Of a stretch of 64,000 bases of DNA, positions 21,441 through 32,600 are shown in pieces (the stretch's first letter is position 1; each line of letters begins with the position of its first letter). The notes beneath the pieces were generated by a model. That model was not told where the DNA came from, ran no database searches, and saw nothing but the letters and a program-made list of their open reading frames with translations. The position numbers and the translations under genes were made by a program. The stretch comes from Euglena gracilis (taxonomy: Eukaryota; Euglenida; Euglenophyceae; Euglenales): contig CP154955.1 of NCBI GenBank assembly GCA_039621445.1, positions 50,497,384 through 50,561,383 on the forward strand, written 5' to 3'.

Positions 21441-22344
21441 TGGCACTCGCTCCTGGCCGCCCCCCCCCCGGGGGGGGGGGGGGGAGGGGTCCGGGCCAAA
21501 AACCAGTCAGTCACTTTGAAAAAACCAGTCACCCACCCCCCCGGGGGGGGGTTGGTCAGTGCTTACCATCACCCCCCCCCTAAATGACCCCCCTCTTGTC
21601 CCGGCCCAGACCCCGGAGGGTCACTTAGGGGGGGGGGGTCACTTAGGGGGGGGGGTCGGAAAAAAAGGGTCTCGGACACCCCCCACCCCTTTTTTTCGGA
21701 ATTTTTTTTGTGAAATTTGTGTTCTTTGGCATCATTTCCACTAGAAGGAGAACTCACGATTCTGAAAATCTCAAAAAAATGGGTCGTTTTTGAAGACTTT
21801 TTTCTTGAAAAATTTTCGATTGTCTGGGCCGGGACCCCGGAGGGTCATTTAGGGGGGGGGGGTCGTTTAGGGGGGGGGTAATGGTAAGCAAATGCCTGAT
21901 GGTCGGTCTCAAAAAATTGCCAAAAATTAGTTTTTGGGTGGTCTGCGACCAAAAAAATCGTCCCCGGCGGCTTTCATTTTTCTTCCCCAGGAGGGGGGGG
22001 GTTATAGGTGTTGGTTTGGTTGGTCGGCCCGAGGGGGGGGGTTACAGGTGGGGGGTTTATAAGTGGGGGGGGTTATCGTGGAACCCCGGAGGGGGGGGAG
22101 ACATTTTCCCGCACGCAAGAAGAGCAAAGAAAAAACCCAAAAAAATAGCAGGCTTCATGAACTTTTCCACAGTAGGCACGAGGGGGAGGGGGAGGGCAGG
22201 GCAGGTACAAACCCCCCCCAGTCCAGAGCATGCCATTGCTCAGCGACCCCCAGGGGGAGGGGGGGGTCACTTTCCACTCTAGAAAAACCAGTTAGTCACT
22301 TTTTTCGGCCAAGCCAGTCAGTCACTTACCCCCCCCCCCCCGGG
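21440..22344. repeat. Mixed G/C-run repeats
   Basis: Pieces of the CCAGTCAGTCACT MITE family (21490-21560 and 22270-22330), GGGTCA(C/T)TTAGGGGGG repeats (21600-21900), and GGGGGGGTTA(T/C)AGGTG repeats (21990-22080). TAAGCAAATGCCTG at 21884-21896 is a right terminus of the CAGGCATTTGC family without a visible partner. Confidence 0.6.
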
Positions 22345-25300
22345 GGTCGCCGCACAGCGTTGTGGCGTTGCACGAGTTTGTTCTTTTTGCAGCATAGCAG
22401 GTGGTCCCCAAAGGGATCCATGGAGTCTCCACACAGGGGGCAAGGAGCACCAGACGAGCCCGGCAGGACCTTGCCACCATCGGAGGAGGAGGCGGTACTT
22501 TGTTGCTGGGATTTTTGTTCCCATGCCTTTGTTTGGTATTGTTTGGAGCCAGGCTGTAGTATGGGGCATTGATTGCAATCGGAGGCGGCATTTGTCTCGT
22601 TGTGGCAAGACGTTCTTTAGAGCTTCTTTCCTTGCTTGGTGCACTTTGTCAGTCCACCACTGCTGCCTTTTGTGGTCTTCTTCTACGTCCGATGGTTGAT
22701 TCTTTTCAATCCAATCTGGCAGTGGGTTGAACTGAGGGCCGAGTGTGCCGCGTAGATCTATAGCCACCTTCTTGAAATCTGGGGGCAAGGCGCAGGCCTC
22801 GGGCGGAAACCTCAACAGTTGTGACCGCTGTTGTGCACATAGAATCCCTACCATTCTAGCTGGTGCTTGGAGGACGAGGGGATCCTTCACCCCGAGACCG
22901 GCCATGCGTAGGGGGAGTGAACACTGTGTCCATTGTGCATCATTTGATGCCCTGGCCCATGATGTCATCCCACGTCTTCCGGATGATCCGCGCCGCTGCT
23001 TGGATTGGCTCTTGTAGGGTGTCCATGTTCATTGTACGTAGGAAATGCATCACCTTGCAGGCATCCAGACAATAACGCAAGAGCACATGCTCCACCTGAG
23101 GATCCCAGGTTGGTGAGGACGTGACATGCTTCTTGGAGCTTGTCCACTGCCCCTTGCATCTCGGCTTTGCGGAAGGATGTTGAAAGTGGGTGTTCTACTG
23201 GGAAGCCGAGGACCCGCAGCCCGTGGTCTGGCATCCAAGGTACTCGGGGAATTGATCGCAGCAAATCCAAATGGTGTCCATCCAATGTCGGTGTCTGTGC
23301 AGGACCCCACAGGCGGCATTGTGGAGATTGAGATGCACGCCAAGATTTGCAGAACTCAGGTTGATGGTTGCCAATGTTGCCGCCAAGGTGTCCATGGAAC
23401 CCACGAGGTGACTATCATCCAAATACCACACGTTCATCTTCAAATCTTTGGGTAGCGCCAGGACCACATCTTGCCACGCCAATGCAAAGAAGAGGGGACC
23501 CAAAGGGTCTCCTTGTTGCACTCCTTGCTCACTGGTCATTCGGTGTCCATGGTTGTAGAGGGCGGAATGCTGTGCGTAAGACAAACGTGCCCATGCCTCA
23601 AGCTCTGGGGCCCGATTGCGGACTGCTTTCAGGAGGGCTTGCCGGTCAATTGCGTTGAACGCATTCTGCAGGTCCACTTGCAGGATAGCCCATGTATCTC
23701 CTTGGGCGTGTTCCGCAAAGGATTGCACCCCTTGGGCTATTGTCTCACACGCCCCTTCGGTGGTGACTCCGCATTGATGCGGGTGCAGCTCTGATGCCCG
23801 TTGCTTGACACACGGTGAGGTCATGGCGAACTTGCCCACAAAGCGGCGGACGGTGTTCCCCACTGCAATGGGGTGAATGTTGAGGCTGCCACTGGGGCCG
23901 TCCTTCCTCAATGGAATCAAGGTGGCCGATGAGATGAAGGGCATCGCTTGTGCTGGTAGTGACCCTTCCAGGGCCGCTTTGGAGAACGTGCGCAGCGCTG
24001 CCAACACGGTTGCCGCTGCACACGCACTACATCTTGGAGGTGTTGGGGTCGGAGTCCATCTGGGCCTGCAGCGGCTGCTCTTGGAAAAGGAGAGTAACGT
24101 CTCACGGAGAAACTTGTTCAAGTCATGTTGTTCTTGAGAGGATTCCTCCTTCGGGAATGGAAACACTTTGGAGACAGGCTCCACAAAGATGACTTCTGGC
24201 CTTCTTGGATGGAGGTCTCTGAGCTTTGCCTGCACCTTGTGGTCCAGCGGATCGTGCAACCCATCAGACATGAGATGGCGCACCGCCTTGCCAAATGCTC
24301 CATCTTCCATCAAGCCCCGCAGCGTGTTCAGGAATGGGGCTTCCTGCAGCCTGTCCACTTTGTCCTCCAGGGATGGAAATGCCGTGCTTTTTTGCTTCTT
24401 GCGGTCCGGCCGAGGGATGCCTTGGCGATACTCGTCCCACAAAGAAGCCAGGTCTCCTGCCTTGAAGCGATCAACTCGTGATCTGATGAGTTGGGCGGCT
24501 TGTCCCTTGTGGCCCTTGCCACCTCGAGGCGACCAGAGGGTCACCTTTTGAAACAGGGCCCAATCTCTGAGTGCCTCCCACGAACGTTCAGAGCAGAGGC
24601 GCTGTTGCAGCTCAGCCCAGGCCACGCCCCACAACGTGACAGCCGCACGTGGGATGTGCCGGAACAGAGGCCTTGTGGTGGACAGAATCTCGTGAATGGC
24701 TGATGACATAAGTGCATTTGGGGCATCCAATGGTGTGGATGGAGGCATGTGGTGGCGTGACGATGAGCTCACGGCTGCATGGGCTGGTGGTGGGTGGCTT
24801 GCTGGCGGGAGGCGGGTTGGGGTGGAGTCCGGTCGCACACGGTAGCAATTCTCACCTGCGCACCGTTTGCCTTCTGGGAGGAGCTTGAGGCAGTGTCCAC
24901 ACACCCAGCGTTGTGCATCCCGAAGCCAAACAGACGAAGGCATCTCTCCTGCGGCGACGTGGACAATTGCTGCATGGTTTGTGGCGAGCCGCTTCGTGTT
25001 CCAACCCTGAAAGCTGTGTCGGAGGGACTTGCAGCAGTGGGGAAACGGGCAATGGAAAAGGCCTGGGCTCTCTTCCTCAGAATCTGAGGAATCTGGACCG
25101 CGCTCGGCTCTTCGCTTACGTGCCTTGTGGATTGGTCCTGCTGGTGCGGCAGCAGAGGAAGAGGCGGATGGTGGCGGAGGCGCCAGGTTGATGACCGCAG
25201 CTGATTGATTCACCGCCATGAAAGCTGCCCCAGGATCCGAAGGCGAAGTCGGCCCCGGATTTGACTCGATATACCCATCGTTGCAGAGGTCCCGCATCCA

Positions 25301-25393
25301 TGAACTTTGTGCTTGCAATGAGGACAGTTGAAGACCTGGATCGCAAATGTGGAACCATGGAGGGAAAGCCAGGGAGGGAGAGGGCTGGGGCAT
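22345..25393 (-). pseudogene. Non-LTR retrotransposon polyprotein with reverse transcriptase, frameshifted
   Basis: Minus strand. From 25393 an uninterrupted 732-residue frame carries, in order: a 2A-like motif GYIESNPGP (residues about 40-48); a Cys/His cluster CPFPHCC...H...H (about 115-145); a C-x2-C-x9-C-x4-C cluster (about 163-182); and a reverse transcriptase with motif A QVDLQNAFNAIDR, motif B SEQGVQQGDPLGPLF and catalytic WYLDDSHL. The protein then continues in other frames (shifts near 23300, 23100 and 22955): LGFPVEHPL, then PQVEHVLLRYCLDACKVM, then WTQCSLPLRMAGLGVKD. Near 22350-22440 it ends in CPLCGDSMDPFGDHLLCC and QRHNAV, the zinc knuckle that in R2/NeSL-like elements precedes a restriction-type endonuclease. 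That endonuclease is absent because the sequence is replaced by a MITE-like repeat at 22344. No apurinic endonuclease domain is seen at the N terminus. Inactive. Confidence 0.85.
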
Positions 25394-26393
25394 TGAAAAA
25401 GGGGCACAAATGAGGATGGTGAGGCGGGGGGCGAAAAGATGGGGGCGGAAAGAAAAAGATTAGCTCGGGGATCGTGTAGCGATTGAGGTTGGTGGGTGAA
25501 TTGAAAGTGTGTTGAAAGGAATGGTGGTGTGTGGGACTGTGGGGGAGGGGGTTGGGAAAACCTTGGGGGGGGGGGGGGGGGGCAAGCCAGCAGTGGAGAC
25601 TGCGGCAACACCATGGGGAGGGACAGGCCCGCCCGGGCTCACCGAGGGAGAGATCCTTGGTGGCGTCTCCCTCGGATCCTCGCCCAACGTAAACCCCGTC
25701 ACGGTGGGGGCCAGCCTGCTGGTGCTTTGGGGCGGTGGGGGGGACGGGTCCGCGGGATGGCCAGCAGTGGGGACTGCGGCAGCACCATGGGGAGGGACAG
25801 GCCCGCCCGGGCTCACCGAGGGAGAGATCCTTGGCGGCGTCTCCGCCCAACGTAAACCCCGTCACGGTGGGGGCCAGCCTGCTGGTGCTTTGGGGCGGTG
25901 GGGGGTACGGGTCCGCAGGATGGCCAGCAGTGGGGACTGCGGCAGCACCATGGGGAGGGACAGGCCCGCCCGGGCTCACCGAGGGAGAGATCCTTGGCGG
26001 CGTCTCCCTGGGATCCTCGCCCAACGTAAACCCCGTCACGGTGGGGGCCAGCCTGCTGGTGCTATGGGGCGGTGGGGGGAATGGGGCTGCCCTCGGGGGG
26101 GAGGCGCAGGGAGACTCGCCCGGGCTCGCCGGGGGTGGGATCCTTGGCGGCATCACCCCCGGGTCACGGCCCTTGCTACTCACTGGTTGGGCGCATCTCA
26201 TAGTGGGGGCGTCCCCCCCAGGGGGCCCTGGGCGGCGGGCGGGGCGGGGCGCCTCTTGACAAATAGGTGGATCAGGGGCGTCCCCCTGATGGGAAGGTTG
26301 GAAGGGGTGGGAACGTGGCAGGGGCAGAGTGAAGAGACGTTCAGATTCGTATTGTGAATTCAAGGGAAACTGAAATGATGTCAAGCAAAGCAA
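25116..26393 (-). CDS. Proline-rich frame upstream of the retrotransposon polyprotein
   Basis: A 425-residue minus-strand frame that covers the GC-rich tandem repeats and overlaps the start of the polyprotein in another frame. Residues about 130-290 are three copies of a unit with PRISPSVSPGGPVPPHG and STSRLAPTVTGFTLG. It might be a first open reading frame of the element, or simply a by-product of the repeat. I cannot show that it is translated. Confidence 0.3.
   Translation of the reverse strand: MLCLTSFQFPLNSQYESERLFTLPLPRSHPFQPSHQGDAPDPPICQEAPRPARRPGPPGGDAPTMRCAQPVSSKGRDPGVMPPRIPPPASPGESPCASPPRAAPFPPPPHSTSRLAPTVTGFTLGEDPRETPPRISPSVSPGGPVPPHGAAAVPTAGHPADPYPPPPQSTSRLAPTVTGFTLGGDAAKDLSLGEPGRACPSPWCCRSPHCWPSRGPVPPTAPKHQQAGPHRDGVYVGRGSEGDATKDLSLGEPGRACPSPWCCRSLHCWLAPPPPPQGFPNPLPHSPTHHHSFQHTFNSPTNLNRYTIPELIFFFPPPSFRPPPHHPHLCPFFNAPALSLPGFPSMVPHLRSRSSTVLIASTKFMDAGPLQRWVYRVKSGADFAFGSWGSFHGGESISCGHQPGASATIRLFLCCRTSRTNPQGT
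25586..26160. repeat. 163-174-bp GC-rich tandem repeats at the retrotransposon 5' end
   Basis: Three copies starting GCCAGCAGTGG at 25586, 25760 and 25923, and a diverged fourth from about 26095. Each includes CACCATGGGGAGGGACAGGC, CACCGAGGGAGAGATCCTTG and CCCCGTCACGGTGGGGGCCA. Being directly upstream of the minus-strand polyprotein they are placed like the promoter monomers known from some mammalian L1 elements; this role is inferred. Confidence 0.85.
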
Positions 26394-26449
26394 AACAAAT
26401 CAGGTGATGCGAGTTGGTTTGGTAGGATTGTAGGATTTGACACGTCGCC

Positions 26450-26508
26450 AAGACAAAGAGAGAATCTCAGAGCTAGCGAAAGCTCAACGAAAGTAACTGG
26501 TTCCTAAT
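26450..26508 (-). repeat. 59-bp segment shared with the LTR at 57507-57565
   Basis: On the minus strand this reads ATTAGGAACCAGTTACTTTC, later GAGCTTTCGCTAGCTCTGAG and TTCTCTCTTTGTCTT, and matches 57507-57565 with two differences. It lies between the retrotransposon 5' end and the first reductase exon. Probably an LTR remnant. Confidence 0.8.
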
Positions 26509-26594
26509 AGCACTCAGAGGGAATCGCCTTTCATGGGCAATGCGTAATTTCCATCGGGTTTTTTTATGTGAGTGATTTTGCGCTGTAGGTGACA

Positions 26595-26638
26595 ATGGCC
26601 GACAACAAGGAGAATGTGCACCCACAACAAATGAGCAG
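26595..26638 (+). CDS. nrdJ: Reductase exon 1 (start)
   Basis: ATG at 26595 in context GACAATGGCC opens [15 protein letters not shown] and stops at an AG|GTGTTT donor with two spare bases. The N-terminal tail is not conserved in the family, so this start rests on frame, donor and phase agreement with exon 2. Confidence 0.5.
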
Positions 26639-29600
26639 GTGTTTTGATCATAAGATCATGAGTTTTTATCAACAAAAACTCACCCATCCTCAGTACTTTC
26701 CCGACCCCTTCTAAAGCGTTGAAGCAAACGGAGAAGGTTTCCCGGAACGAAAACGGCCAAGTTAACAACGCTGTGCAGTCAACAGATGAGAGATTGTACC
26801 CAGAGTCCTCGAATGAATTTTACGGAGGTCTCCTTGGAAACCAACTGCCAGAAGGTGTGATCCAATATTGCGATTGGAGGGACCCATCTTCCTCGTGGCA
26901 GCTGAACGTTTCGTGCTTGACCCAGCACTCGTTGAAGAGTACAGACACAAGAAGCCTCCGTTCGGTTTCAACGGGCTTGGAGAAGTTGTGTACCTCCGAA
27001 CTTATGCTCGTGAGAAGGAGAATGGACAGAGTGAGGTTTGGATCGACACCGTGGAGCGCGTTGTGAATGGAGTTTTTGAAGTCCTTCAGCACCACGTGGT
27101 GAACAAACTTCATTGCCCTTGGGATGCACAGAAGGTGAAAAAGCCCTTTGTTTACAGTCTGTTTACCCTGGTTTCACATTCAGGCGAAAGAGCGTGCTGA
27201 AGACATGTTCCGCAGAATCTTTGAAATGAAATTTCTGCCTCCAGGTCGCGGATTGTGGGCCATGGGCTCACCCATCATCAGGAAGAAGGTGTTTTTTCCT
27301 CATTTGACTGTTTCACCCCATTTCCATGCCTAGGGTTTTGCTGCTGCCCTGAACAACTGCGCTTTTGTTTCCACTGCCAACCTGGAGAAGGACCGCATCC
27401 ACCCATTCCTGTTCTTGATGGATGCATCAATGTTGTGCATGGCTTGTTGTACGTTGAAATTTTTTCAGAAAACGTCTCCTCCTTCGGCCAAAATATGGAA
27501 ATTGAAAGTAATCTGTTTCCCCATGATGTTTGCCCATAATTCTCACTAATGATGTTTGCTCATAATTCTCCCTGTTATGGGGTTTCACGGAATTCGTCTG
27601 GTCTCTGGTCTCTGTTCCCTTTTTTTTGGAGTTATTTGGAGTAGAGTGAACTAACAAGCCATGTGGCTGGGAGTTGGGGTTGGATTTGACACTGCTGGTG
27701 CTGGATCTTTTGTCATCCCAGGACCTGATGAATCCAAGCCAACCTACACGTATGTCCATCACCATTTCGCAACTTGGTTTATCTCCCTTGTGTGGCAGGT
27801 ATGAAATTCCCGATAAACGAGAAGGCTGGGTGGAATCCATCAAGCGCCTCCTTCAAGCACACTTCTGCAACATGGCTGACGTGGATTTCGATTATTCCAA
27901 GATTCGTGAGATGGGAACCAAACTCAAGGTTTTTCTGTCTTTTGATTTTTTTGTCCTTTTTTGACAGCTTGGTCATTAGTTGGTGACCGGGCTTTTTTTC
28001 AAAAAGCCTTTGAGTTGGGTGAAAAAAATTTGGACAAATCGGATTTCTGATGTCCAGTTGTTATCATTTTTTTTTGTGCGGGAAACTCAAACAGATCAAA
28101 AATTTCATTTTCAAGAACTTTGCCCTATCACAAACTACACAAACTGAAGCCCCATCTTTCTTTTTTTGGACCCGGACCTGCAAACACGGGAAGGCCTGTT
28201 GGGGAGGGGTGAATTTCAGGGATTGGGGGGGAACTTTTGTTTTCCGAAAGTTTCCGCATGGATGTGCAACGATTTCTGCCCAGTCCTTGAACGCTGAAAA
28301 ACGGCCAAAATCATGGCGCTTGTAATTTTGGAAACGCGATCAACGACTCACAAAGGGATTTTTTGCTATTTTGCGAAACTTTTAGCCAAAATTTCCACAA
28401 TTTGGTAATTCCCCTGATTTCTGCTGGAAGATAAATTCGATTGAGAAGAATTTTGTGTCATTTCAGATTTTTGTTGGAAAAGGTGTTAATGAGCTCATAA
28501 CACACACCAATGAGATTGGGAAAGAATCAATGACACCTCAATTTCTGCAATGGGTCCCAAACAGCCCCAATTTTTTTTAAGTGAGGAGTTTTCCTGGTTC
28601 CATCCATGTGGGGGGGGCACACCTGGCTGTGGAGTTTTTTTCAGTGACCATTGCAAAGTGTCGGAAAATTTTTAGACCCCCAATACCTTGACAATTTTTT
28701 TTGATTTTTTTAGACCCCCAATACCTTGAGATTTTTTTTGGGTGGAGGGTGTTTGTACAATTTGTTTTGCTGCAACATTTTTTTTCCACTCAAGTCACTC
28801 CAGTGCACCAATTCCTGGCACATGCCATGCTTTGCCTTGCCGATCACCACCACATGCCACATTTTTTTTTGGAGAGGGGGGTCTGAAAACCTCTTTTAGA
28901 GGGGGTTGGACTCATTGGGGGGGTTGGGGGCACAACCCCCATTGGTGGTCGCTAGTGACTAGTCGGCCCGACTGCCATCGTCGCCAGCGATCACCAAAAT
29001 CCATCACCAATTTCTCGCTCCCTTCCCTAAGGTTGCCCAATTAATCGATCTTGAGGCTGTCGATCGATAATTGCCGATTAATTGGGGGGGGGGCCGATCG
29101 ACCAACCGATCAACGCTCTCCTGTGTGGAAAGAAGTTTTTCACACCAGAGTTTGCTCCACAGCAGGCATTTGCTTAAGGGATTGCAGTACCCCCCCCCCC
29201 CGGGGGGGGGCTGGACTGCAGCTAGTCCAAATTTGGCTAGTGGGATTTCTAGCAGATTTCTGCTACCAGGGCTAGCTAGTGGAAAATTTTTTCCCAGTGA
29301 CTGGCGCGAAGCGCCGAAAATTTTTTTGGGACCCCCAAAAATGGCCAAAAATGCCCGTTTTTGGCCATTTTTGGGGAATTTTTGGAACAAAATCAGCCAA
29401 AAACCTATTAAAACCCTCATTTTTCCTCCGGCACGCAGCGGCGGGGGAAAATTTTTTTCCAGTTCGGGGGACAGGCTGTTTTTAAGTCACCCGACCCCCC
29501 CCCCCCCCGGGGGGGTGGGTGGGTGGGTCTGGGCCGGACCCCCCCCCCCCGGGGGGGGGGTCCCGCGCCAGAGGCGCTGGGTATACCTTTTCGGCGCAAA

Positions 29601-32600
29601 GCGCCGAAAATTTTTGAAAATTGCCTTTAACAGGCCCGATTTTGGGGGGGGTCCCCCCCCGGGGGGGGGGCCCGCGCCACCCTGGGTGGGTGGGGGGGGG
29701 GGCCACCCCCCCCCCCCCGGGGGTCAGGGATGGATGGGAAGCCCTTCGGTATTGAGGTAGGTGGTAGGGGGGGGTCGCTGAGCTCTTATCCCTTTATGGG
29801 TAAGAGCGAAGCTTACCACCGTCGAAACCCCCCCCTCGACCCCCCCCCCCCTCCCCAGGGTTCGATATAAGGAGGGCGTACATGGTTTAGGGGGGGGGGG
29901 TGCCCCCCCCCACCCCCCCCCCCCGCCTGGCCCGCAGGGGGGGGTCCGGCCCACCCCCCCCCCCACCTGCAAGGGGGGTCCGGACCGACCCTCGGGGGCA
30001 AAAATTGACCCCCCCAAAAAGGGTCAATTTTTTCCTCCGGCGCTTTGCGCCGAAAATTTTTTGCATTTTTGGCACATTTTTGCCCAAAAAGTGCCCAAAA
30101 TGGCACTTTTGGTCGTTTTGGGGGGTCAAAAATTTTCGGCCCGGCGCTTCGCGCCGGGCCGAAAATTCGGCCACCCTGACCGCGCACCTGTTTAGGTGGG
30201 GGGGGTGTCCCCCCACCCCCCCCCCCCTCCTGGCCCGCAGGGGGGGGTCCGGACCACCCCCCCCCCCACCTGTCCTTATATCGAACCCTGCCCTCCCCCC
30301 CCCCCCCCGGGTCGGGGCCACCAGGAGAACCGACGGATTATCACCATGATCCCGGCCCGGTTCCCGGAATTTTTTTTTTCAGTCACGAGCGACTGGATTC
30401 CTAGTTTCCGAATCACCTGGGTTTGACCCCCAACTCCCCGCCAGGCCCGAGTTATTCACGCGCGAAGGGGTCCAAACTCGGTAGGATTTACCCGCCCCCC
30501 CTGGATGAGCCCCCCCCCTTGGAGGGCCAAAAAAATGTCAATTTTCAAAATATCTCCAAAATGAAGCCAAATCAAAGGAAATGTCCGGAGACCTAATTTG
30601 AAGCCCTTGGAACGCCCCATCCACCGGTATTTTGATTTCCCCGCAACTCCCCGCCTAGCCCGAGATACGGCCGTTTTCGGCGCAGATGGCCGTTTTGTAC
30701 ACTTTTCCCTCTGTTCGACTTCGGGGGGTGGGGGGTCAAAAAATCGATGTTTTCAAAATTTCTCGAAAATGATGCAAAATCAAAGGAAATGTCCGGAGAC
30801 CTAAATTGAAGCCCTTGGAACGCTCTATCTACTGGGATTTTGGTTTCCCCGCAACTCCCCGCCCAGCCCGAGATATGGGCGTTTTTTGGTCAATTTGGGC
30901 CATTTCAGGCCATTTTGTACACTTTTCCCTCTGTTCGACTTAGCCGTTTTCGGCCAAAAAAGTCGAAAAAAATCGAAAATTTTTATTTTGCCCGAAACGA
31001 TGTTTTTTGGCCTCCCGGACCCAGAAAAACTGTTTTTGAGCCGAAAACGAGCGTTTTTCGACCCGCCAGCGCCCCGTTTTGGGCCGCCGACCCATTGATT
31101 TTGGGTCAAAACCGGGTCGAAAAAGTCGAAAAAAATCGAAAAAAATTTTTTTGCCCGAAACGATGTTTTTTGGCCTCCCGGACCCAGAAAAACTGTTTTT
31201 GAGCCGAAAACGAGCGTTTTTCGACCCGCCGGCGCCCCGTTTTGGGCCGCCGACCCATTGACTTTGGGTCAAAACCGGGTCGAAAAAGTCGAAAAAAAAA
31301 CGAAAAATTTTTTTTTGCCCGAAACGATGTTTTTTGGCCTAAAAAAAAAAAAAAAGAACAAAAAAAAAAAAAAAAAAAAAAAACTGTTTTTTAAGCCGAA
31401 AACGAGCGTTTTTCGACCCGCCAGCGCCCCGTTTTGGGCCGCCGACCCATTGACTTTGGGTCAAAACCGGGTCGAAAAAGTCGAAAAAAATCGAAAATTT
31501 TTTTTGCCCGAAACGATGTTTTTTGGCCTCCCGGACCCAGAAAAACTGTTTTTGAGCCGAAAACGAGCGTTTTTCGACCCGCCAGCGCCCCGTTTTGGGC
31601 CGCCGACCCATTGACTTTGGGTCAAAACCGGGTCGAAAAAGTCGAAAAAATCGAAAAAAATTTTTTTTGCCCGAAACGATGTTTTTTGGCCTACCGAAAA
31701 AAAAAAAACTTTTTTTGAGCCGAAAACGAGCGTTTTTCGACCCGGCAGCGCCCCGTTTTGGGCCGCCGCCCCATTGACTTTGGGTCAAAACCGGGTCGAA
31801 AAAGTCGAAAAAAATCGAAAAATTTTTTTTGGCCGCAAACGATGTTTTTGGGCCTCCTGGACCCGGAAAAACTGTTTTTGAGCCGAAAACGAGCGTTTTT
31901 CGACCTGCCAGCGCCCCGTTTTGGGCCGCCGACCCATTGACTTTGGGTCAAAACCGGGTCAAAAAAGTCGAAAAAAATCGAAAAATTTTTTTTTGCCCCA
32001 AACGATGTTTTTTGGCCTCCCGGACCCAGAAAAACTGTTTTTGAGCCGAAAACGAGCGTTTTTCGACCCGCCAGCGCCCCGTTTTTGGCAGACGACACAT
32101 TGACTTTAGGTCAAAACAGGGTCAAAAAAGTCGAAAAAAATCGAAAAATTTTTTTTTGCCCGAAACGATGTTTTTTGGCCTCCAGAACCCAGAAAAACTG
32201 TTTTTGAGCCGAAAACGAGCGTTTTTCGCCCCGCCGGCGCCCCGTTTTGGGCCGCCGACCCATTGACTTTGGGTCAAAATCGGGTCAAAAAAGTCGGAAA
32301 AAATCCAAAAAACTTTTTTTGCCCGAAACGATGTTTTTTGGCCTCCCGGACCCAGAAAAACTGTTTTTGAGCCGAAAACGAGCGCTTTTCGACCCGCCAG
32401 CGCCCTGTTTCTGGCACAAAACACATGGATTTCAGTCAAAAGAGCTCGATGGGGTGTGCCGGTATGTATGGAGGGGTCAATGAAGGGGTGGTCAATGAAG
32501 GGGTGGGTGCGCGCTTATCAAGAGCTCAGCACTATTCAACCAGACAATTGCTTAAGCACTGTCCCACCCCCCCCCCCGGGGGGGGGTGGGTGACTGGTTT

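Noticed and set aside
25509-26357. 282-residue plus-strand frame (PPGLTEGEILGGV repeats)
   Set aside because: It is the opposite strand of GC-rich tandem repeats and has no family features.
30950-32425. Open frames of 60-149 residues through the satellite ([12 protein letters not shown]...)
   Set aside because: They repeat with the 163-bp unit, which is not a multiple of three, and occur on both strands. They are by-products.
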